Origin: Pezizomycotina sp. ARF18
Taxonomy: Eukaryota > Ascomycota
Direction of reading: 5' to 3'
Assembly: GCA_002224055.1 (NCBI GenBank)
Contig: AZLU01000006.1
Coordinates: 455,050-511,123, forward strand
Length of the DNA stretch: 56,074 bases
Below the pieces are notes generated by a model. The model had not been told where the DNA came from. It made no database searches and was given only the letters and a program-made list of their open reading frames with translations. Positions 14,817-24,777 of the stretch are shown here, piece by piece (position 1 is the stretch's first letter; each line of letters starts with the position of its first letter). The translations under genes were made by a program, and so were the position numbers.

Positions 14817-16400
14817 ATGCGTAACGTTGCTTGCAAATCGATTGCTCAAATCAAGCTGGGACGCTCCAGTGCCCGACCTGCCTGAAGCTCGGTCTGAAGG
14901 AGAGTTTCTTTTGCTCGCAAGACTGTTTTAAGAGAAGTTGGATGTCACTTTTGCGCCGCCATTTCAGAGTTGTTGGCTACATGAAACAATTGTAGAATTG
15001 ACTTTCGAGCTTATTCCTCGGAGCTTCATGAAATGTTTTGTGCGCTAACTTATAACCTTCGCCTCGTTTGACTTTTTTGTCTACGGCTGCTTCTTGTTTT
15101 CTACTATAGAGCGAACATAAACTCTACACAAACTCGCAGTGACGAAGAGCTCCATCCTCCGCACATTGAAAGATTTGCATCAGCCAACACCTTACCCTTC
15201 CGATCCAGCCACAGGAACGCACAACCCTTTCCCGTCGTACAACTTCGCCGGCTCGCTACGGCCCGTACCCTCTGTCCCCGTACAGGTCCGTCCCGCCTCA
15301 ACATCAAGAGACCAGACTCGCCGAAGATGGTATCCCGCGGTCCGAATTTGCGTTTCAAGTCGCCGCTCAGATTACCATCCTCAACGCGAAGGAGCAAGAC
15401 GGGATGAGGAAGGTTTGTAGGTTAGCGAGGGAGGTACTCGACATTGCGGCAGCCGCGGTCAAACCGGGTATTTCGACGGACAAATTGACGAGATCGTCCA
15501 CAAAGCTTGCATAGAGCGAGATGTGCGTAACTTCAGGAAAATTGCCTATCTTTAAACTATTCTTTAAGGCTAATATCTGTCTGGGTGGTACATACAGTCG
15601 TATCCCTCTCCCTTACGGTACAACCACTTCCCTAAATCCGTCTGCAGTCCGTGAACGAGTGTATATGCCACGGTATCCCGGATCAGCGCGTCCTGCTCGA
15701 CGGCGACATCATAACATCGACGTCACGCTGTACCACGGCGGCTTCCACGGCGACCTAAACGAGACTTATTACGTCGGCGAGCGCGCGAGGCAGAACCCGG
15801 ATCTCGTACGTGTGGTAGAGACGAGCCGAGAGTGCCTTGATAAAGCTATCGAGATTGTTAAGGTACAATTTTTCTCTCTTTAATATCCATTCATTATTCA
15901 AATTACATTGCCAACATAGGTTAACCTGAACATTCGGGGACAATTCTTTAGCCTGGCATGCTCTTCCGAGAACCGGGGAACATAATCGAAAAGTACGCCA
16001 AGTCGAAGAACTGCTCTACGGTCCGGACGTACTGCGGCCACGGCATCAACCAGTCTTCCACCCGGCACCGAGCATACCGCACTACGCTAAGAACAAGGCG
16101 GTGGGTACGGCAAAGCAGGTATGTGCTTCACGATCGAGCCGATGATAAATTTGGGCACGTGGAAGGTAAGATGTGGCAGACGACTGACGAGCACGACGCA
16201 GGATGGGAAGGCTAGCGCGCAGTTCGAGCACACGCTGCTGGTGACGGGAGACTGGCGTTGAGGTTTTGACGCTAGGAAAGCGATTCTCCGGCGGTCCGAT
16301 ACCAATGCCTGAACCGAAGACTGAGGAAAAGACTGAGGAGGCATCGAAAGAACAGTCTGAAAAGAAGACGAGAAAAGGCGGGAGTAAATGTAAAAGTTAA
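14817..16400 (+). CDS. Methionine aminopeptidase 1
   Basis: Cytosolic, ribosome-associated metallo-aminopeptidase that removes initiator methionine. The N-terminus carries the type 1 zinc finger ([19 protein letters not shown], then [12 protein letters not shown], 14824-14943). The [14 protein letters not shown] linker and a pita-bread catalytic domain follow ([17 protein letters not shown]). Metal ligands are visible: D in [12 protein letters not shown] in [13 protein letters not shown] in YCGHGINQ, E in CFTIEPM and E in QFEHTLLVT; the substrate-binding H is in [10 protein letters not shown]. Introns: a GTGCGT donor after KACIERD, and 15863-15951. The C-terminus has an acidic/lysine tail ([16 protein letters not shown]). 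The start is uncertain: ATG at 14817 is one base out of frame with the zinc finger, and a stop lies just before it in the finger's frame. Several other one-base frame changes occur. It is convergent with mS26. Confidence 0.92.
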
Positions 16401-16680
16401 AAGGCAAGGTAGGATTTATGTGACATTTCTTTCCCATAAATGCGAATCACTGCTTGAGCATTAGATATCAATAAAAGTCGAGGTCCGGGTAACCCGTAAT
16501 ATTCATTAAATGCGAAATCTTCGATGGTGTTTTGTAGAAGTTTGTGAATACGTGTGAATATATAACAGCAAATGATGATGTTATACTACATCTAAATATT
16601 TATAAAAACTCGACAAATTTCATACACGACAAAAAACCTCAATAGAAGAATTGTTTTTGCACGCGTGCATATCTTTTTGG

Positions 16681-16714
<34 letters not shown>

Positions 16715-16736
16715 CACACACACACACACACACACA
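16681..16736. repeat. T18-A16-(CA)11 tract between convergent genes
   Basis: Eighteen T, then sixteen A, then about eleven CA units. It lies between the 3' ends of MetAP1 (16400) and mS26 (16817). The T-to-A block is self-complementary and reads as an A run on either strand. Confidence 0.9.
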
Positions 16737-16816
16737 GGATTGTATTACTATTAAGTTCTCATATCAACGTTTTCAGACTTTGGGCTCGAAATCTTCCTGA
16801 GGATTCGAAAGCCAGC

Positions 16817-17765
16817 CTAGGGTATCTGACGGCTCGCCTGACCGGAGAATGTTGTTTGTATTTTCTTTTCCTGCTCTTTCTTCACCTTGGCAGTCTCGTC
16901 CTGGAGAGTACCACCGGTGAGGGCAGCGTCCAGCTCCGCGTTGATGAACTTGCCTGTGCTGTAATTCCCGAAGCCGAAGCCTCTCAGCACGTCCAAGCCG
17001 TCTGGCATCATGGGCTTGGTACCCGCATCCCCGTCGAAGGGAACCTCTCGAATATAACCTCGTCCAGCTGTGTCTCCGTCAGGATGAACGAGTGCGCGTT
17101 CTGGTAGAGCTCGTGTATGAGCTCGCCTTATTCCTCCTCTGGAAGTACATGAGCTTCAGGTACTCTTCCTCCTGAACGCCAGCCGGCGCTTGCGTACTTG
17201 TCCACGGGCCGAAATGACTCCTTGAGGTGCCTGTCTATCGTCGGCAGCGTGTACTTGACGTCGTCGGACTCGGCCTTCGCGAGCAGCTCGTCGCGCTCCC
17301 GCTGCCGCCGCTCGGCTATCTCCCGCCTCTTTTCCTTCTCGCTACCTGCTTCTCGTGCAGCTCCACTATACCCTCGCGCAGGTTGCGCCTCCTGGCGGCG
17401 GAAAGCTCGTCCTTGTACTTCATCTTCTCCTGGCCGTACGTATCCGCTGCGGTACTTTGGCATGTTTCGGCTCCGCGTGACGAGCGAGAGGAACTCGGGC
17501 GTGTGCTTCGGCAGGCGGTTGGAGCTGTTTTTCAGGACGTTGCGGGGTTTAGGTACGAAGCCCTTCTTGGGAGCTTCCATGCCGGTACCCGTGTTGCCGG
17601 CTGTGGAACTTCGATGTAGCTGGGCGATTCGGGTCCTACGACGCCGAGGGAAGGTGAAGTGGTAGAAAGGGACCTGACGATGTTGTGTGCATTTCGGAGG
17701 GCGAGGGTGAGATAGGATACCGATGACGGGCATCGGGTGGTGGTGGAGAGAGCTCGGATTGACAT
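16817..17765 (-). CDS. Mitochondrial small-subunit ribosomal protein mS26 (Pet123 family)
   Basis: Component of the mitochondrial 37S ribosomal subunit. Translation starts at ATG 17765 (MSIRALSTTTRC) with a typical matrix-targeting leader: arginine- and serine-rich, acid-free, with repeated LSTT. The body has the GFVPKPRNVLKNS region, then a charged helical region (EKEKRREIAERRQRERDELL), then LAKAESDDVKYTLPTID and EEEYLKLMYFQRRNKAE. The family's conserved block follows, HELYQNAHSFILTETQLDEV, which aligns with the yeast Pet123 segment of the same pattern. The C-terminus reads FGNYSTGKFINAELDAALTGG. The conserved path changes frame near 17590 and again near 17100-17160, each by one base. No intron is needed. 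It is divergent from the WD40 gene and convergent with MetAP1. Confidence 0.85.
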
Positions 17766-18040
17766 CTTCGGCTTCTTGTTCGTACTACTTTGAGGCAGCA
17801 CGTCGATGTCACCGCTGGTACGGAACCCAATTGAAGTCGAAGCAGTGTCTAGCGCAGTCGAAAATCTGAAAGCCCTATAGCATAAGTATCTCTCTAGAGT
17901 CAAGATTTTAAGCTGCTGAATTTTTTAACCAATCAGAAAAAAGAGAAAAGTGCGTGTTAATTAGCAGGGAGTTGCCCGCTCCCTTGGCATTTAAAAATAT
18001 ATCTATTTATTTTATTTTATTTTATTTTATTTTATTTTAT

Positions 18041-18107
<67 letters not shown>

Positions 18108-18505
18108 ATTTTCTTCCTATCAACTCCCAATTTAGAAAAATCACAACAACCCACTTTCTTTCCATTGAGTACATCCAATCCATCCTCAAACAACAACCAA
18201 AAAATATATATATATCTATATTCACGTCAACAATCACTAATCGCGAAATAGGAACAAAGTCTTTTAAAACGAAAAAAAAAAAAAACTCATTTCTTTGGAA
18301 ACAAGCCTTTTATTTCTATTTCTCATTTGCCTGGCCTCATTATTGTCGTCCAACTTCAAGATCTACGCAAATTCACACGCGACTGCAGTCAGTTGAAGGG
18401 GACTTTATTAAGCAAGCTCCTTTTCTCCACCAGATTTGTTCACTTCGATCACAATTACCTTTCAAAAAAAAAAAAAAACGCGCGCTACTATTTAGACCAT
18501 TCAGA
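17766..18505. promoter_or_regulatory. Shared upstream region of mS26 and the WD40 gene
   Basis: A 740-bp divergent intergenic region. It holds a pentanucleotide ATTTT/T-rich block at about 18005-18112 and an A15 run near 18463-18478, 27 bp before the WD40 start. No specific factor site can be defended from sequence alone. Confidence 0.4.
18005..18112. repeat. (ATTTT)n and related T-rich microsatellite
   Basis: About six ATTTT units pass into an ATTTTTT-type repeat of roughly 65 bp. It lies in the divergent promoter region between mS26 and the WD40 gene. Confidence 0.9.
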
Positions 18506-21203
18506 ATGCCGCCGAAAAAGAAATCGAAAACTCCCGCCGCGAAAGCCGCCGCGAAAGCGCCGTGAAGCCGAAAGCCGCCGCAAGTGGACCAAAAGCTCCC
18601 AAGGTTCCTGCATCAAAGCTCTCAGACTTCATATTCGGCGGAGACCACATACTCGCTTCGACCGCTTCGAGAGTTGTATCATGGGACGGAAAGAAAGTCA
18701 CGAAACTCCTGAAATCGAAACATAACAGCATTAAGCATGCTACCATGGTAAAGATGGTGAGTAACTTTCTGCCTCTGTCCTACTCATGAACTATGGCATG
18801 AATGAATTGACTGACACTATCGTTCTTCGTCAATTTATTAGGATCACATCTTGCCATCTCCGGGTCGAACATTGTTGTACTTAAGAAGATGAATAATAAG
18901 ACCGTATCTCACTATAGGATCGACCCTCCCGTAAGTTAACTCTCTTGCCGTTGCTCACATCAGTAGCGCATAATCCCCTTGCCCTTGCTAACGAATTCGG
19001 CATGTAGGAAAGCTGTAACGACGATTCAATCACGCTAAAATCGAGCCACGATGGACGGTTCTTATTTATAACCAGCACGCTCAAGCATGCCGTCGCGATT
19101 TACAATATGAGAGATCAAACCGTCCAGTGGTGCAAGGTAAGCCTTGAACAATTCTATCTGAGCCTGCAATCCTTTCGTACAAACACTGACCAAGCCTCAC
19201 CGGTTTCTAGAGCCAACAACTCTCCGATCACTTCATATACTATCTCAAGTAATTCGAGCTCGTTTTGTCGGCATCGTGCAACCCTCGATGGTTGTAATCA
19301 ACAATCTCGACTTACAAACCCACTTCGTACCAGATCTCACTTATGCATCCGAATCGTTCATCGTTGCCTCCACATTTCACCCTGTGAAGAAGCACATTTT
19401 CGCTTTAGCATTTGGGGACGGAGTTATTGCGGCGTTCGACTACAGCATGTTGTCTGGTTCGAAGCACATCATTGGCATGCTCAACCAGCCTCACTATGCT
19501 CAGATAGGCGCTACTGGCGTGGCCGCAGTCGAATTTCTTCCGGGACGAGACACGAGGGCTATTAGTATCGGGCACGACCAGCGCATGTGCTTGATTGATT
19601 TTGAGAGGGGCGGGGTATTGAGCAGCTGGAAACTTGAAGCACCTCCGACTTCATTATCTATCAGGACCCTGGTATCCAAGATCAACAAAAGTGGCTCGCT
19701 GCCGTTGGCACCGTACACGGACGCGTCTTCGTCTATAATGATAACTTGAACATGGTCGGGAATTATCAGTTGAGCGCGGAAGGAAACCCTATCCTCAGTC
19801 TTGAGTGGGTCCGTGGAGATGTTGGGGTGTCGCCAGAAATGGACTTTGATCGCACCGCCGCGGAGAAGATGCCATACTTGTTTGAGTCCGGTCGAGGGGC
19901 CAATAAGGTGGAAACCGGCCTGTCGAATGCACAAGGCAAAGCCGATGGTCCTGGGTCTCCGAAGTCACCTATTATCCTCGATGAAGAGAACGAAGCGGCG
20001 TCGGATAACGAAGCCGCAAACCCCAGCGCCGAGCTCTCGTATATGCAAAGCTTTTCGCCCTTAAAGCTCCTGGACCTAGGAGGTCAGCAAGACTGAGCTT
20101 AAATAACATCGAAGGTAGCATGTCGTCGACCCCAGGCCGTTCGGCTCAATCCCTTGTGGCTCCGAAGCCCAGCAAACGTCTCGAACCCTCAGCCGAGGGA
20201 CTTTATGCACGGTCTCAGCGCCACAGGTCAGCGCTGGTATTACGGATCAAGTTAAGGAGGAAGCGCAAGTGGCTGGACCCTCAGGCATACAAGAAGCACC
20301 TCAAGGCTTGAAAGTGGCTCTCAGCCCTGCGAAACGTGCGGGACCGCCCAAACCGGCTAGGGTCGACCAGCTGAAAGCACAAGCCGACAAAAGACGCAAA
20401 AGCTGACCAAGCCCCAGGAGTGGCTCAAAGATATACGCATGGGAGGGGCTAAGGGCCAGAGCGCTAAACAGCAAGGGAACAACAGCAATCGCAGCCTTCG
20501 AGCGCTAGCAACACGATGAAGCTTATCGCGAGCCTCATGAACAAGTCGCAAAGCAAGGGAGATGGCTCCGATAAAGAGAACGGTGCTTCGCCGAACTCTC
20601 AAGATATCTCAGCAATGGACCTCGATTCCCCTGCCAGCGATCCAGCCAGATCCGTGTCCTCATCCAACTCGAAGCGCAAGAGGAACGGTCTCGACGAATT
20701 GGAGGACCCATCAGGAAGTAACTCCAAGAGGATGAGATCGCCGCAGTCAGCATCGCACAACAGTAACACGAACGCTCTCACCAGCAGGACCAATCTCAAG
20801 TACCTCCGCCCTGGGCTCAGATCTTAATGGACAGCATCAAAGAGAGCATGCTAAGTACTCAATCCGAGATGAGGTCCGAGATGAGGAGGATGAACACTGA
20901 GATTGCCAATTTTAAAGAGAGCGTCCTAACTACTCAATCCGAGATGAGGAACGAGATGAAGGAGATGAGTAACGATATGGAGTGGATGAGGAGCGAGATA
21001 GACAACATGAGAGTCGGGGTGGAGGAGAACAACACTCATATTCAAAATCTACTTGGGGATATTCTGACTTTGCGGAACGATGTGGGCTCCTGCGGCACAG
21101 TGTGAACGGCCTGCAAAATGTCAATCAAGATTTACAGGACCAAGTACAAGCGCTCATTAACAGCAGCACACGGCTTCTGAATCTAGCAGTGCATCAGGGT
21201 TAG
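18506..21203 (+). CDS. WD40-like protein with C-terminal coiled coil (possibly NEDD1-like)
   Basis: The start ATG at 18506 gives a lysine/alanine-rich leader (MPPKKKSKTPAAKAAAKAP). Beta-propeller-like segments follow: DFIFGGDHILASTASRVVSWDG, KHAVAIYNMRDQTVQWCK, SFIVASTFHPVKKHIFALAF, GVAAVEFLPGRDTRAISIGH and HGRVFVYNDNLNMVGNYQLS. Introns with GTGAGT (after MVKM) and GTAAGT (after RIDPP) donors are clear. A long Ser/Pro/Lys-rich linker (about 19900-20800) leads to a coiled coil that contains an internal duplication (ESMLSTQSEMRSEM / ESVLTTQSEMRNEM) and ends LLNLAVHQG. An N-terminal propeller plus a C-terminal coiled coil resembles NEDD1/GCP-WD, which tethers gamma-tubulin complexes, but I see no decisive motif. 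At least four one-base frame changes interrupt the reading (near 18564, 19740, 20090 and 21090). Confidence 0.65.
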
Positions 21204-22443
21204 AAACCTCGGATGGTTTGCTCCGGCATGATGGATTCGACAGGAGAGAAAAAAGCTTGTCATCAAAGGGAATATATTTTAGACTTACACAATTAAAAAG
21301 GCCCCACAATAATAAAAGAGATGGTTGGTGTACAGAGCAAAATACAAGTTTTTGGAAGATTTACAATTGGGAAAAAAAAAAAAAAAAAAACGAAAAGAGG
21401 AAAACAAGGCAGGTAAGGTCAATACATACAATAAGCAAAGCATTGAAAAAAAAATCATCTGTAAAAATCACGGTTCTTTTATGTACCGAAATACAAAGAA
21501 TAGCCTTACACCCTTTCCCTTCTGTCTGTATACGAGCTTTATATTCTCAAAGCAAAAAAACTTCACGTACAAAACATTCCGGTTAGCTTTTTTTTTTTTT
21601 TTTCACTTTATACAATGGTTTTTAGTCTTCAATTCGACGATACAAATTACTACTTTACATTATTGATATTCCTGTTCCTTTTCTATTTTTTCTGCTTTGT
21701 TCTTCCTTTCTTTTCTTCTCCTTATCATGTATAACTCTCTCCTCTCTCTTTCTTTCTTTGTTTGGTTCTTTCTTTTCTTTTTAGACCCTCGTCAGACTTG
21801 ATTTACAAGTAGCTTCCCTTTTTTTTTTTTTTTTTTTTCTTTTTCTATACATTTGGTGCATGGCGGTTTGGTTTTTTTTTTTTTTTTGTTTCCTTTGTCG
21901 CTTCCGTCCTTTCTATTCCCTTTTCTGTATCATTATTATACATAAATCGGGGAGTTCATCGGTTGCTATGTCTTTTTTTTCTTCGTCGGAGTTTACTTTT
22001 TTTCTGCGTAACAGCTATGTATACCCTTTTAATACTCTTGTCGTAACATACTATACCCTCGTTGTACATTAGCTCAAGTAAACGGCGTTCACGTAGATGC
22101 ATTTAGACATCTCTATATAAGGATTCTCAATACCATTCCTTTTTTTTTATTCTGCTTAGTTCTTTAGATTATAAGCTTATTGAAAAAATGGGCAAATAAT
22201 AGTGTTTATATAACCCATTCTAAGCTTGAAAGTTCGAAAGGAGAATGCGGAACCATCTCATGGCTTTCTACCTGCTGCAAGGCGAAACATGCGTATCTTC
22301 TAGCTTCTACCAAGAGATCCTTTCTAATGTCTCTACCATTCTATAGAATCATCCTCATAATTTTTATCTTCCCGTTACGCCTCTCTAAAAAGACTTCATG
22401 ATAACATGACTTATTAAAAAAAAATACACTCGGACGAAATGTT
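21204..22443. other. T-rich intergenic region between convergent genes
   Basis: This stretch holds the 3' flanks of the WD40 gene and the DUF1769 gene. It contains A and T runs of 15-20 bp (near 21373-21390, 21590-21603, 21820-21838 and 21871-21886) and CT-rich sequence near 21700-21780. I see no coding signal. Confidence 0.5.
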
Positions 22444-23219
22444 TCAATCCACATCATCCGGACTAGTCTCCTGCACCGCCGCCTTCTTCTGCTCACCGCC
22501 ATCCTCTCCTCCGTGTAGCTTTATCTTCTCATCGATGTGAGCACCATCCGTATAGCTCCCCCACTCTCGCTATCGCCTCTCTCCTTCCTTTCGACGAGCG
22601 TAAACTGGACGACCATATAAACCTTCTGATCCTTCCTGTTCTTCAGAACATACCTCAGCGCTGCCCGTCCCAGTACTTTAATATCCGTATCGTAACACCC
22701 GGAAGCTTCAGTGCAAACTCGTTAAAGTCCAAATAAGGATTATAAAAATCCATGTGGTACTTTTTCCCCGATGGAATTTAAACGCTTCGCGGTTTTCTTT
22801 TTTGAGGAAGTACTTCATCCTATCGCCGGATGATGTCGTGGGGATGTCTAGTATGTTTCCTTCGCTATTGTTGTTGTTATCGTTGTTGTTGTTGGATGTG
22901 GGGTTGAGGTCTAAGCCGAGGGATTCCTCGACGACGTTGAACTTTCGCCTTCGATGCCCTTTCGAGTTGCTCTTGCGCTTTGGGTGGATGATGACGCGGC
23001 GGTGGTTTGGTATGGCAAGTGCTTGTCGCCGTAGCTCAGCGCGTTGACGCTGGAGAGGACGGGCCCTTCGAGCCATGGTTTTTCGGCCCAAGGGTCGCCT
23101 CGAGTCCTGGGTCGATAAGATATCGGGCGACACGCCATGCGACTCCTGCAGAATATTTCAAATTAGCAGTTGCATATCTCTAGTAATATAAAATAAGATA
23201 GGAATTTGAATATCAATCC

Positions 23220-23250
<31 letters not shown>

Positions 23251-23668
23251 AAAAGATACATCTTGAAACAATTATTTTAACATACCAAACCCGGCGGCAG
23301 CGCCTGGCTAATACTCCTATCAAAATCATTTCCCAACACCAAATCATCACCAGACACGTCTTCATCTCCTTTAAACACCAGCGGCGAAAAGCTAATCGAA
23401 TACTGATCCTTCTCGTGCAACGGGTGCTCAAACCACGGCGACATCTTCTTCGCATCGTCTAAATTTTCTTTACCGTTTCCACGCCGTGCGCGTTTAGATT
23501 CGCAGAAGTAGACGGCGGGCCGCGGTAGTTGCGTACGCGCACGAAGACGTCGCAGCTGATGTCATCGGTGTCGAAGTGCAGTGCCTGTTCTGAGTTTACG
23601 GGTACGGGCCTGTGTGTCGACGTATCGCGCGTGGGGCCCGCGGTTATGAGGACGTAGTAGTCCTTCAT
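22444..23668 (-). CDS. DUF1769 family protein (UPF0590-like)
   Basis: Member of the conserved fungal DUF1769 family; the biochemical role is unknown. N-terminal block: MKDYYVLITAGPTRDTSTH, then PVNSEQALHFDTDDISCDVFV and RVRNYRGPP. A middle block (SPWFEHPLHEKDQYSISFS, VSGDDLVLGNDFDR) is followed by a short intron near 23150-23290 containing two A runs. The C-terminal half has a basic/asparagine-rich insert (FNVVEESLGLDLNP, then an N/D run) and the diagnostic block YFLKKENREAFKFH with MDFYNPYLDFNEFALKLPG. ALRYVLKNRKDQKVYMVVQF follows, and the likely end is VQETSPDDVD with a stop at 22444-22446. The start is placed at ATG 23668; a glutamine-rich extension upstream is open and might belong. Frame changes occur near 23455, 22755 and 22580. 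Confidence 0.75.
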
Positions 23669-24777
23669 TGACCTTTTGGATTTACCTTCCTGTTGCTGTG
23701 GTTGTTGGACATGTTGGTGGCGTCGCTGTAGTTGCTGCTGTTGTGGCACTCCTTCCTGCGGAGGAGTTGCAGGGATTTGGTATCTTTAGCGAAAGGATCA
23801 TCGTGGGGATAGATAATAATGCCTGTTAAATATTAAAATAGTGGAGCCTTTTATTATTCTCTTTTTGTTGAACCCCAGCAAGAATAGAAGCGAAAAAAAG
23901 GTGCGAAAGATTGGGTTTTAGGACGCGGAGAGAACGAAGAATATCTCGGGATTGTCGCCGGATGAAAAGCTGAGAATATAGAGAAGGCTTTTATTTACTT
24001 ACCTCAATTCAATTGCTAAGGGATGTAAACCTACTTATATATACTCAAGCTTGCAAGTATGTATATATGTATGTATGTCTGAGAAAAAGGGATGAACGTT
24101 CGCCCTTCTGTCTTACATTGAATTTCGTGGACGTTGCAAAAAGTATTCAAATAAATTATTTAACTCCGACAACGGCAGTGTCAGGTTTGATACCCTCGCC
24201 AACCATGATATCATAAATGGCAATACAAGCCTTTTTTGTTATCGATAACGGAGGGCAAAGGGAAAGGGCAACGGGCAACGGGCAACGGGCAACGGGGCAA
24301 AGGGAAAGGAGGGGCCAATTGCGCAAAGAGTTCTTGGTTCTTAAGTGGGGGGGGGGTTTGTTGGTCAATGGTGAGTGTTGGTTTTTGTTGTACAAATAGC
24401 CGGCGTGCATTGCTGAGCTTAGAAAACTGGCTGGCCCCCCGATTTGAAATATACTTATTAAATACATGTCTAGGTATATATATATGTATGTAAGTAATTA
24501 TAGGTAAAGTATAAAAATCAAGTGACTTTAATCCTCTGCGTTTCATCTACATTAAAATGTCTTTACGCGCCATGTAAGTGTGTGATATCTGTCAAGGGGA
24601 ATAGAGAGAGCTTGTGAAACAAGTAATTGATGCCCTATGCACTGCTACTATAATACAACAATTGGCTGTTTGGCTTGTTCAAAAATATAAACAAAAAGTT
24701 CCTGGCGCCTTTGGTGTCTCTAGCCTTTTCCTTTTTTTTTTTTTGCTTTGATTTAAAAACTACCCATATTGACCCAA
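23669..24777. other. Intergenic region with heptamer repeat
   Basis: Upstream region of the DUF1769 gene. It holds a (GTAT)n-like patch near 24057-24076 and a GGGCAAC repeat at 24252-24309, then a T12 run near 24733. No gene is supported. Confidence 0.5.
24252..24309. repeat. GGGCAAC heptamer microsatellite
   Basis: About four tandem GGGCAAC units, flanked by diverged GGGCAAA and GGGAAA units. The short G-rich array has no evident gene association. Confidence 0.85.

Noticed and set aside
17198-17665. 155-codon plus-strand reading frame
   Set aside because: It is antisense to the mS26 gene, whose minus-strand reading has a mitochondrial leader and the family's conserved block.
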